A stretch of DNA of 33,702 nucleotides from Basidiobolus ranarum (taxonomy: Eukaryota; Basidiobolomycota; Basidiobolomycetes; Basidiobolales), in contig JASJQH010006947.1 of assembly GCA_040143965.1 (NCBI GenBank), positions 1 to 33,702 on the forward strand, in the 5' to 3' direction. The position numbers and the translations under genes were made by a program. The notes beneath the pieces are model-generated. The model saw only the letters and a list, made by a program, of their open reading frames with translations. It did no database searches and was not told the origin of the DNA. Shown piece by piece: positions 1 to 8,222 of this stretch (its first letter is position 1; each line of letters begins with the position of its first letter).

Positions 1-606
1 TTATACGCCAGCCTTGCATGGAAGAAGATCCATAAATGAATCTAGAATTTCCACCCTTGTCGGTTTCTTTCGAGGTAACAGGTTCAGATAGAGTTTGTCC
101 CATTTGTTCAGTTTCTTTATGAAGTAGTCAGTATAGCTTTGTTTATGATTTTGAGCGCACGTCAAAAAGTTTTCAAGTTCTAATAGTACACGTGATACTA
201 AGGATCAGATTAACGTAGAACTTCGATCAGTATCCTTCACAATATTAAGTCAAGAAAAGGAATAATATATTTACCACTGTAGAAAGTATTGAAACGTTAA
301 GTTCGTACTTTATCTAAAGATTATTTAAGGAGTGAACTAAAATAGGTCTTCGTGAAAAGGACTAAATTACACGAGGGAAAGAGTGAAATAGGCTTCAGGA
401 AAATTGAAGGAAAATTGAAATAGAGAGAACTTCTCAAGAAGTATTTCATTCATCGTCGTTACTCGCTGTACTGGTCTATTCCGATCCGTGACGTTAATCA
501 AATGACGATTATTACTGATTAAGAAATTATAGGAGATATTTTTAGGGGAGAAGGGAGTGGGGATCACCTTGGAATCCATAGGACTTTGGCTAGCAATTTG
601 CGCCAT
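1..606 (-). CDS. Unrecognised minus-strand gene: clear last exon, tentative first exon
   Basis: The minus strand reads open from about 197 down to a TAA at 3-1, ending ...DSFMDLLPCKAGV. Its composition is clearly protein-coding (lysine- and leucine-rich, with WDKLYLNLLPRKKP). A plausible acceptor (CCTTAG) sits at 203-198. Upstream on the same strand an ATG at 606-604 opens a 79-codon frame beginning MAQIASQSPMDSK. A GTAATA donor inside it is in the right phase (1) to join the last exon, but that implies an intron of roughly 300 nt, long for this window. I do not recognise the family. The first exon and the splice choice are guesses; the last exon is much firmer. The gene would share a divergent promoter with the hydrolase at 1104. 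Confidence 0.4.
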
Positions 607-1103
607 CTACTGTTGTCATCTGGTCGCTTATTACCTTATGCTTGACCTTGATTAGTTGGAATTAGTTTGAATCAGGTCGGGTCGGGTCAGGTGAGATTCT
701 CATCAATATTAACATGAGTCCCGTGACGTAAGCTATTAGTCGATGACTAATAATAAGCCTTGACGTAATCTAGCTTGTTTTAGCCGTAGCTATGTCCTTT
801 ATTTTTACTGTAGTCAAATGAACAAGGTATAATTAGCAGACATGGAAAATACAGTGTCAGATCATGTCTCTTTGATTAGCAAGTGGCAAGATTTATCAAT
901 AATGGGTTGACAAGTGCTATTACAACGAAGTGTTATCCTAGATTTATCGTATTCAAGACTTTATTGCTATTGGTACTACTATTCAATGGATCGTATTGTT
1001 TAGACAGCATCCTTCATGAGGACAAGCCAAAAACTTGCTATATAAATAGACATGTGATATTATTGAACTCTAACTGATTCGGTTGAGTATCAACGTAAGC
1101 TTT
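607..1103. promoter_or_regulatory. Divergent intergenic promoter with paired TGACGTAA sites and a TATA box
   Basis: Non-coding spacer between the minus-strand gene and the hydrolase. It carries two direct copies of the CRE/ATF-like octamer TGACGTAA (724-731 and 761-768). Between them lies an inverted repeat, TATTAGTC (734-741) / GACTAATA (745-752), that contains the AP-1/Yap-like TGACTAA. A canonical TATAAATA lies at 1041-1048, about 60 nt before the hydrolase ATG. These are motif matches only. Confidence 0.4.
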
Positions 1104-1832
1104 ATGAGTATATTCGTATTGATTCATGGTGCTGAAATGGGCCTTTGGGCATGGGAGAAGTTAGTCCCATACCTTGAGTCTTTGGGACACCAAGTTGTGA
1201 CCTTCGATTTACCTGGCTCATACGAGCATGTGTGTGAAGCTAAAAACGTTACTCTTGCCTCTTATGTTTCATTCACTGTACAGGCCATTCAAGACTTGGG
1301 CAAACCTGTGTTCCTAGTTGGTCACAGTTTTGCAGGAATGGTTATCTCACAAGTTGGAGAGCTTATACCCGACCGTATTCAAGCCTTAATATACTTGACA
1401 GCCTTTCTTCCCATGGATGGTCAATCTGGGTCGGACCTTGTGCAACGAGATGCTGCAGGGGAACTTAAGGACGCAATTGTGATTGTGGATGAAGATAGGT
1501 GTCAAACCAAGCCTGAAGCTATTAAGGATATTTTTCTAAATGATTGTACCCCAGAGACAGTTCAGTGGGGAATTTCAAGATGTCGTCCACAGATATACAA
1601 AGTTATGAGGGAAACCGTGAAATTATCCGATGAGAAATTTGGCAAGCTAAAGAAAGTGTATATTTCTTGTTTGAAAGATCGCGCTATCTCACCTGCGCTT
1701 CAGAAGTTAATGTATACTAGTACACCCTGCGACGAAGTTCTTACTTTGGATGCAGGACATGTTCCTTCCCTATCTATACCTAGTGAATTAGCTAACCTTC
1801 TTGGAACAATTGCTAACAAATATGAACCATGA
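1104..1832 (+). CDS. Alpha/beta hydrolase, methylesterase/hydroxynitrile-lyase-like (242 aa)
   Basis: A single-exon cytosolic hydrolase of the small 'AB hydrolase_6' type, which includes plant methylesterases, hydroxynitrile lyases and bacterial EstC-like esterases. The N-terminal VLIHG (5-9) is the oxyanion-hole region. The nucleophile elbow is GHSFAG with Ser75. Asp192 in CLKDRAIS and His219 in DAGHVPSLS complete the expected triad in the expected order, and the length is typical. Translation should start at the ATG at 1104, because the upstream extension has only a TTG and MSIFVLIHG is a normal start for the family. There is no signal peptide. A TATAAATA box lies about 60 nt upstream. The substrate cannot be predicted; ester hydrolysis is more likely than cyanohydrin cleavage. 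Confidence 0.85.
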   Translation: MSIFVLIHGAEMGLWAWEKLVPYLESLGHQVVTFDLPGSYEHVCEAKNVTLASYVSFTVQAIQDLGKPVFLVGHSFAGMVISQVGELIPDRIQALIYLTAFLPMDGQSGSDLVQRDAAGELKDAIVIVDEDRCQTKPEAIKDIFLNDCTPETVQWGISRCRPQIYKVMRETVKLSDEKFGKLKKVYISCLKDRAISPALQKLMYTSTPCDEVLTLDAGHVPSLSIPSELANLLGTIANKYEP

Positions 1833-2060
1833 GAACCACTGGTTTATCAAATTTTCTGTATGCACGTAGGCCATTCCATTTAGTTTTATGTGGATTAATT
1901 CTTTTAAATGGCAGGTGAATCAATTTTAATGATTGGAAAAGACATTCATCAGCTTGATGACTGTGAGCCATAAATTCCGAGGAAATTATTACATATTTAA
2001 ATACAACACAACATAACCTGCTTTCCACTTGTTGGATTTCCTACGTGTATCATTTATACT

Positions 2061-2658
2061 ATGGAATACATATTTGATAATATGACCGCCTGGTTTGCAC
2101 CTAGCGTTCCACTTGAGTATCGTAAACTTTGGGGTAAATACTCAGCTTAATTAAATACTAAGTCAAACGTGCCGCTAAGTTTCAACTTGTAGTTGAGAAT
2201 GGTGGAAAGATTCAAGCTGATTATAAAGATCCTGGTGTAGAATATCTATTCAGTCAAAGTTCCGAAGATGCTCAAATAGAGGAGTAAATACGACTTGGAT
2301 ACTACTTAATTTACACCAAGGTTAAAATATTTTATTAGTTTACTTCAGCAGGGAGATATGTTAGTATTTAGTTCTGAATGGATACAAAGATCGATGAAGG
2401 TTGGCTATCGACTAAAGCTTGGAAAATTCCTTTTATTTGAAGGTAACAAATGCCCTAATTTTTTTGGAAGTTATATTACTAACTGACGAACCAGAATTAC
2501 TCTCAAGTCAACAAACTACAGAGCAACATAATGAACCTTTAAAAGAACAAGAGTTCATTTCAACTACCCAGCATCACGCTAAGATACCAATAGAACTTGC
2601 TCAAAATGAGGAAGCTATTGGTACACCGAGTAGGTCGAAGCGTCTACGACGCATATAG
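2061..2658 (+). CDS. Short BRCT-domain protein, RAP1/TERF2IP-like N-terminal BRCT, 4 exons
   Basis: Four exons (2061-2121, 2163-2283, 2339-2442, 2495-2658) join in phase to 149 aa. Introns are 41, 55 and 52 nt, the last with a perfect TACTAAC branch site. Residues about 4-96 read as one BRCT domain: IFDNMTAWFAPS start, a Gly-Gly pair at 34-35 in VVENGGKI, DPGVEYLF, and the conserved Trp75 in SSEWIQRS followed by GYRLKLGKFLL. The pattern is closest to the BRCT that opens RAP1 (TERF2IP); the C-terminal BRCT of DNA ligase IV is the main alternative. The tail is Gln/Glu-rich and ends in a basic SRSKRLRRI patch, a possible nuclear signal. No Myb or RCT domain follows, and AATAAA comes 15 nt after the stop. 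The first intron is unusually short and could instead start at 2134, so the first junction is the weakest part. Upstream exons are possible but not seen. Confidence 0.55.
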
Positions 2659-3066
2659 GATGTAAATTACGTAATAAAGCACTGATGCTCTGTTAAATTC
2701 ATCGATAATTCCAACCATAATATTCACTTTTTTTATTATCCAGATTTCTATCATGAATAACTTGCATTAATTTTCATTAGGTTCTTTAAGGAACATGATA
2801 TTTCATGAATTTTGATAGTTAAGTTCATAATTTGTTACATATCACTAGTCATAAGACACCTTTGGACTACTGAATAAATGAATTGTCAGTGGTAGACAAG
2901 GTTCTAGAAAAGACTTAAAATGACCAGAAAATATGGAGCTTTATTTCGAGCAAAGTGCTCTGAAAACGATACAGGAGAAGGGTTTGACATGAAGTGGTTG
3001 ACATGAAATGGATTAAGGGGGGTGCGATTTGATGATAAGAATGACCAAGATAGCTCCTTCTGATAC
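2659..3066. other. Convergent 3' intergenic spacer
   Basis: AT-rich, with stops in all frames and no coding signal. It holds an AATAAA at 2673-2678 for the plus-strand BRCT gene. It should also contain the 3' end of the minus-strand glycine-repeat gene, because the two genes converge here. Confidence 0.6.
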
Positions 3067-3774
3067 TTAGTACAAGGGACCATTGTAGGAGTCTCGAGAA
3101 CCATAGTTACCAACTAGAGGAACTTTTGAATTACCGCCATAGTTTCCACCTTTGTAGTACTGCTTCCAGCTACCTTGAAGATTCTTTACGAGGTCTCCAT
3201 ATTTGCCGGTGCCTGCTTCAGCTACAGCCAAGCCAAAACCTTGCTTCATTCCAAGCTCATAACCAGATTTTTCTCCCAATTCGAAACCTTGCTTGAAGCC
3301 TGCGGTTTCTCCTTTCTTCTCAGAGATCGCCTCAGCGTTGTTGTATCCCTTCCAGTATCCCTTGTCAATTCCATCCTGAACTCCATCTTTCCATCCGGTG
3401 ACAACTCCTTGACGCTCGCCCTTGTAGCTACCTTTTTTGGTCCCTTTAGAAAAACCATCTTTGCTACCTATCTTGTAGCCCTCACCATATCCTGACTTGC
3501 GGCCTACGTTGTAACCATTATCATATTGATCATATTGGTTATTGTAGCCATCTCCATGATTACCCTCACCATACCCACCTCCGTAAGGCTTGGTTGGTTT
3601 CACAGGCTTGTATTTCTCATCATAATCATTATGGTTCTCGTCATATTTAGTCTCGTAAGCAGGCTTTACGATACGTCTGGGACTTGTCTTCGCAACCGTT
3701 GATGCTGGATCCGCATCTACTAGGACAGCGGAGAATGTGGCTACAGCAACCAAAGCAAAGGCAGAGAATTTCAT
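3067..3774 (-). CDS. Secreted glycine-every-fourth-residue (G-x3) repeat protein A, 235 aa
   Basis: A single-exon secreted protein of unknown function. A signal peptide is clear (MKFSAFALVAVATFSAVLVDA), followed by TSPRRIVK and a Tyr/Gly/Asp-rich spacer. From residue 87 to 143 glycine occurs at every fourth position without a break (15 glycines), with many aromatic or Lys/Asp neighbours (GYKIGSKDGFSKG). A second run of seven covers 155-179. This is the pattern called deca-GX3 in the cytosolic Yae1/Lto1 proteins, but here it is longer and sits behind a signal peptide. Such spacing could form a glycine-faced helix or glycine zipper. The C-terminus is Tyr/Gly-rich. A TATAAATA box (3865-3858 on the minus strand) lies about 90 nt before the ATG. 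It is the tandem paralogue of the gene at 4337-5197. A wall-associated or extracellular matrix role is a guess. Confidence 0.8.
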   Translation of the reverse strand: MKFSAFALVAVATFSAVLVDADPASTVAKTSPRRIVKPAYETKYDENHNDYDEKYKPVKPTKPYGGGYGEGNHGDGYNNQYDQYDNGYNVGRKSGYGEGYKIGSKDGFSKGTKKGSYKGERQGVVTGWKDGVQDGIDKGYWKGYNNAEAISEKKGETAGFKQGFELGEKSGYELGMKQGFGLAVAEAGTGKYGDLVKNLQGSWKQYYKGGNYGGNSKVPLVGNYGSRDSYNGPLY

Positions 3775-4336
3775 GATGACTGTGATGAGAAATGAGAGTG
3801 AATATGGAGTGGGACAAGTGCAGACACTGGTGAAGAACTTGAATGTCTACAAATTGCTATTTATACCTTGATTTCATGAGTTTCAGCTGTATCTCCCTAA
3901 CAAGGAGTTCAATCATTAAAGCGTGTCACATTTGTTTCATGTTGGTTGGAACAATCTTGAACATATGAAACGGATCCTTTACATAAGAGGATTCATTATA
4001 GCTGCTCTAACAGGATAACTTCGATATCGGCCTTTTCATGCTTATTCTCCATTATTATATATATTTCAGCTTGTTTACTTGTTTGCAAGCCCAGCTCTGG
4101 TGTGGGTTTGGCTTGGGGTAGGAGTTTCATAACCAGGCATTATGATTTTGGGATATTTTCAGATTATTTTGAAAGAGGTGTTAATGTAATTGGATGACGA
4201 GAGAACTGTATTTTATTCATGAATGTATGGAAGAGAAGGAACCTTTGAAATTTTGGATGAAAAGGGGGAAGGCGAGGGAGAGAGAAAGGTTTGGAGATAT
4301 TACGAGTCAAGATACAAGTAGTCTGTTATCTACTTT
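3775..4336. promoter_or_regulatory. Intergenic spacer and promoter of G-x3 gene A
   Basis: No coding signal. The promoter-proximal part has the minus-strand TATAAATAGC at 3865-3856. The same TATA-to-ATG spacing (about 90 nt) is found in the paralogue, which suggests the promoter was copied with the gene. The rest is AT-rich and includes the 3' flank of gene B. Confidence 0.5.
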
Positions 4337-5197
4337 CTAATATCTAACATTGCTAATTTTTTCATCGTAAACACCGTAGTTATTCCCCTTGGAATTGTAA
4401 CTATCATAGCTATCATAATTATCATAGCTATTTCCCTTGTAACTATCATAGCCATATCCCTTGGATTTAATGTCATCGAAGCCGTATCCCTTGGATTTGA
4501 TGCCTCCATAGCCAATTCCCTTGGATTTGTAGCCATCATATTCATCTCCCTTCAAGTTATAGCCACCATCATTGTAGTGCTGTTTCCAGCCGTCCTTGAA
4601 CTTGTGAACTAAGCCTTCATACTTTCCTGTACCAGCTTCAGCGGCTCCTAACGCAAGCCCCTTTTCTAAACCTAGCTCGTAACCGGATTTTTCACCTAGT
4701 CTTAAACCCTCCTTGAATCCGGCTTCCTCTCCCTTCTTCTCGGCGACCTTTTGAGCTTGATCGTATCCATTCCAGTATCCCTTGTCAACTCCGTCTTGGA
4801 TGCCCTCTGCCCATCCGCTAGCAGCTCCTTTCAATTCACCCTTTGAAGAACCCTTAACAAAGCCCTTCTTGAATCCCTTCTCGCTACCAATCTTATAGCC
4901 GGTCTTATATTCGGCTTTACGGCCGTCATTATATCCGTTATCCCATTGGTCATAATGGCTGTTGTAGCTCTTTTCTTTGCCACCATAGCCCTTATCTTTA
5001 CCACCATTGTAGCCTTTGTCGATTTTCACTGGACTAGTTCTACTGACTTTCTGACCACCACCATAGCCGGTTTCCTTGACAATTTTAACAGGACTGGTCT
5101 TAGCTACCTTCTGAACAACTTCTTCAGGCTCAGCAGAGACAAGAAGAGCAGGAGAGGCACTGACAATGACGGCTAGGGCGAGGGTGGAGAATTTCAT
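4337..5197 (-). CDS. Secreted glycine-every-fourth-residue (G-x3) repeat protein B, 286 aa
   Basis: Paralogue of the neighbouring G-x3 protein, same strand and same domain order. I start it at the ATG at 5197-5195 because MKFSTLALAVIVSASPALLVSA is a signal peptide matching the paralogue; the longer frame to 5335 runs through the TATA box. Two TSPVKI-K repeats follow the signal peptide (A has one). Glycines recur every four residues from 88 to 144, broken once by Glu96, and again from 156 to 184. The middle region is the best conserved between the two (GYELG..., AEAGTGKY, W-KQ-Y). The C-terminus is longer than in A and carries tandem YKSKGxGYxxI repeats and YDSYDSY runs. TATAAA lies at 5291-5286 on the minus strand, about 90 nt upstream. 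Function unknown. Confidence 0.8.
   Translation of the reverse strand: MKFSTLALAVIVSASPALLVSAEPEEVVQKVAKTSPVKIVKETGYGGGQKVSRTSPVKIDKGYNGGKDKGYGGKEKSYNSHYDQWDNGYNDGRKAEYKTGYKIGSEKGFKKGFVKGSSKGELKGAASGWAEGIQDGVDKGYWNGYDQAQKVAEKKGEEAGFKEGLRLGEKSGYELGLEKGLALGAAEAGTGKYEGLVHKFKDGWKQHYNDGGYNLKGDEYDGYKSKGIGYGGIKSKGYGFDDIKSKGYGYDSYKGNSYDNYDSYDSYNSKGNNYGVYDEKISNVRY
4447..4540 (-). repeat. In-frame tandem repeat (about 33-nt unit) in G-x3 protein B
   Basis: About three copies of a unit containing ATCCCTTGGATTTGATG on the plus strand encode SKGxGYGxIK-type repeats near the C-terminus of protein B. Flanking CTATCATAG-type short repeats (4400-4450) encode the YDSY-rich end. Repeat number is likely to vary between strains. 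Confidence 0.65.
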
Positions 5198-6105
5198 GAT
5201 GGCGAGAGAGGAGAGGTGTAAGGAAAATGCTGAGAGTAGGAGAGCAATTGGACACACCAAGTACAATGTCGCTTGAGCTGGTCCATTTATACGAAAATAA
5301 CAGCAACCTTGAATAGATTTCCTTGATTCATGCATGAATTGAATGTTGATGCGAATACCCCTTTGTTTCGTTTCGCTTCACTTTACATCATATTCAATAT
5401 CTGTAGATACTCCTTGAATCTCTCCTTATGAAACTCATCAACGAAACCCCCTTTATTTCTGGGATTATTCCGGAAGTTTTTTTCTTACTAATTCACCAAT
5501 GAATTCTTGAGATACTCTGGGAAGCGTCACGGGTGATTTCAGTTACCGCTTTACCACCCAGCTCAGGATAAGCCAGGGTTTCAATTGAACGCAATGAATA
5601 TGGTACATAAGGTAATTGAGATTGGGTAATTGCTGAAACTTTCTTCTTTCTGGAGGTTTTCAATACGTATTATAGTTACCTGGGTATCTTTGGTGATATG
5701 TTCCACTGCTCCAGAACTGTAAAGGAGCGGTGACTATTAGTAATGATTCTGTTAACAATTCACCAATAAAGTGACTGTGGCACGAAATCAGGTTGCCAAG
5801 ATCAAATCTAAAGACTGAATATGTTAGTAGAAAAACACGACAGATTCTTAGACGCTAAATAAAGTTAGAGGTTGATCCGTATCTTCTTTCGTCAGTGTAG
5901 CACTGCATGCGAGCTATCCATTGGATATATCCGTAATTATTGTAACACTTGCCGTATAAATGGTAAATTCACTATGATGCGCTTGCATAGTATAGATTAA
6001 TATTAAGCTTATCTCATCACTATCGAATACTCTAAATACAGGATCATCAACATTTTGCTACTTCTACTGTCACTTCTACACTTATCCTCAGAGAAAACCT
6101 CCACC
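5198..6105. promoter_or_regulatory. Divergent promoter region between G-x3 gene B and PC-esterase 1
   Basis: No gene is supported in these roughly 900 nt. A minus-strand TATAAA (5291-5286) serves the G-x3 gene, and a plus-strand TATAAA at 5955-5960 lies about 145 nt before the esterase ATG. Pyrimidine-rich sequence and CACCATG surround that start. Nothing else stands out. Confidence 0.45.
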
Positions 6106-7632
6106 ATGAAAGCTCAACACTTCTATAAGAAGATTTTGAGAGAGTCTCCGGAGATATATAAATATGAACTCAAGTCAAGTTCGGCTCGAGCAAGTCCCTT
6201 CAAATCCTGGGGAATTTGTTTATGTTTATTACTGTTAGGTGCTACATTCTTGGGAGTGGTTCGAGTGAATTCAAACTCTCCGAACGAAGTCCAAGAAAGT
6301 CTAATTACCTCTAATTGTCCTTCTCTCACACATCCTAATCTCCCAGCGTTAGGAGAAGAAGAATGCGAAGAGGTGACCTCTCTAGACGCAAAATTCAGGG
6401 TATTCAATTGTAAATCTTTGGATATGTGCCAGGCTGGATACATCAAGATTCAACGTATTAACCAAGAATATTGTGAGTTGGCCAAAAACATCCGCTACTC
6501 TCAAAGCCCTGTCCATAGTCAATACTTTGGTCTTGTTGATGGACCCGATACTTTCTATGTTAACTTTACTGGTGCTCAGAAGCTAGCGGTATCTGGGTGG
6601 AAGTTCAACAGCGATTGTAGCTATCATTACCCATATAATTTCTATAACTCTGGCGAAATTACTCTCAATATCGTACATGTTTATGAGAATTTCAACGGAG
6701 TGAACGAAGTATCTCAGGAATGGCCCCAATATCTTGGGAATATTATTGTTCAGGATCATATTGATGCTATATGTCCTCAATGTCCTACTCTAAACATCGG
6801 CGAAAAGGGCTTCGGCCCAGGTGATTCCCCGGTAAATATGCCTTTGTCCATTTGTAGCTATGATAGACCGGTTGAAGGAGCATGGATTCCAACTAAGGAT
6901 AAGGCACTCTCTACCTCAGGTTACCTATGGTCTCCGATAGGATGTCGGTACCCGTACAAATACAAATCGGTTGTAGAGAGGACATGCTTAAAGAATTCAC
7001 GCTCCATTTTATTTACTGGTGACTCACAAATTCGAGTTACATTCGATAGCTTATGGCGCCGCTTGGAAGGGCAAGCGGAAAGAGTAGATGCCTTGAATCG
7101 TTTCTTGGACCGCACGAAAGTCGTGGGTAATGTAACCCTCTATCATCACAAGGATGTATTCTTGGAAGATATCGTGAGTCGCACAGCAAAAGAACTGTTA
7201 CAATATGATGTGATTGTATTTAATTTCGCACAATGGCCTGCCTCGGGGCCAAAAAATGGTGGACACTGGACTACGGAGAAGTATCTATCCACGCTAACCA
7301 ACGTGACCAACTTCTTAATAGATATACAAAACTCTCGTCCAAAGGAGAAGCCTTTGCGTCTGATATGGCATGGCATACACGCCTTCTCTTCTGTTAATCC
7401 ATACTCCAAGAGTCGGGTCGACTGGCGCACCAACTCACGACTAAAAAATTGGGACGTATTTTCAGAAGCTCTAATGAAGGCGCAGAAGATTAGTGCCATC
7501 AACTCCTTTCATATTACGTACCCAATGATAGATACCAGTCCTGATAAAGCTCATTATTTTGGCACTGATGCTGAAGAGGCTATTGTAGATGAAACACTGC
7601 ACAAGTTAGACCTGTGTAACTCAATTAATTAA
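6106..7632 (+). CDS. PC-esterase-like type II membrane protein 1 (SGNH fold, GDS/DxxH), 508 aa
   Basis: An intronless gene for a Golgi/ER type II membrane protein. A short cytosolic N-terminus is followed by one membrane anchor (about 35-52) and a lumenal domain with NFTG/NVT-type glycosylation sequons and paired cysteines. The catalytic hallmarks of the PC-esterase family (plant TBL, fungal and animal CAS1, NXPE) are present: Gly305-Asp306-Ser307 in FTGDSQIR, and Asp480-x-x-His483 in SPDKAHYFGTD near the C-terminus. Known relatives add or remove acyl groups, often acetyl, on polysaccharides, so a role in cell-wall or glycan O-acetylation is inferred. The ATG at 6106 is in CCACCATGAAA context and gives the same length as the paralogue at 8223; the in-frame extension back to 6055 has only a TTG. 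AATAAA lies at 7689-7694. Confidence 0.8.
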   Translation: MKAQHFYKKILRESPEIYKYELKSSSARASPFKSWGICLCLLLLGATFLGVVRVNSNSPNEVQESLITSNCPSLTHPNLPALGEEECEEVTSLDAKFRVFNCKSLDMCQAGYIKIQRINQEYCELAKNIRYSQSPVHSQYFGLVDGPDTFYVNFTGAQKLAVSGWKFNSDCSYHYPYNFYNSGEITLNIVHVYENFNGVNEVSQEWPQYLGNIIVQDHIDAICPQCPTLNIGEKGFGPGDSPVNMPLSICSYDRPVEGAWIPTKDKALSTSGYLWSPIGCRYPYKYKSVVERTCLKNSRSILFTGDSQIRVTFDSLWRRLEGQAERVDALNRFLDRTKVVGNVTLYHHKDVFLEDIVSRTAKELLQYDVIVFNFAQWPASGPKNGGHWTTEKYLSTLTNVTNFLIDIQNSRPKEKPLRLIWHGIHAFSSVNPYSKSRVDWRTNSRLKNWDVFSEALMKAQKISAINSFHITYPMIDTSPDKAHYFGTDAEEAIVDETLHKLDLCNSIN

Positions 7633-8222
7633 CCTTTTACCCTTAATTATATATATTTCCTTGTTTAATCTATGCCTGGCTCTTTCTTAATAAAATTGAT
7701 GAAATGGGTTAGCGGAACTCTGTAAATCCTATGCTCGACAGGCCTTGGTAATCGAAAGAATCTCATACCAAATAGAGTCGGGTGATGTAACATGTATAGC
7801 ACTGAAGAAAGTAATACCCACGAAAGTGATAACCTCGTGTTAACAGGGAATGTCTCTATTTTTGGGGCGAGAGAATTTCGCGGTATGAGACCGTCTCACA
7901 AGGTCCACTTACAGAACCCCGTATCACCTTGTTGAGGATATAACCTAGTACTAAGAGTATGATCATCAGACAACCAACTTCATGTATCCCAATAAGTAGG
8001 TCATTTAGACGCTCTTTCTGGCTAATAATCAGAATTAACTACATGCAAAGTAATGAGAATAGTAATGGGAACATTGAAGACACATTTCAACGAGCCTTGA
8101 TGTCATAAGTAATGTAATGATTGAAATAGGGGATTGTTATTATGACTATATGCACATTATATCCATCTTGCCTATATATATGTCGCCAAATCATCCCCAT
8201 TACTTTTTATTAAAGTTTACCG
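7633..8222. promoter_or_regulatory. Spacer between the two PC-esterase genes, with promoter of the second
   Basis: No coding signal in any frame. An AATAAA for the upstream gene is at 7689. A TATATATA at 8173-8180 lies about 50 nt before the next ATG. Confidence 0.5.

Noticed and set aside
883-1077. 64-codon plus-strand frame with a hydrophobic stretch resembling a signal peptide
   Set aside because: It begins with GTG, has no ATG in frame, and runs straight through the TATAAATA box of the hydrolase gene.
1083-1103. N-terminal extension of the hydrolase by seven codons
   Set aside because: It starts with TTG, which is not expected in a nuclear fungal gene; the ATG at 1104 gives a standard family start.
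5198-5335. 46-residue N-terminal extension of G-x3 protein B
   Set aside because: It crosses the TATA box and hides a perfect signal peptide that matches the paralogue.
6055-6105. Hydrophobic N-terminal extension of PC-esterase 1
   Set aside because: It starts with TTG, and the ATG at 6106 is in good context and gives the paralogue's length.
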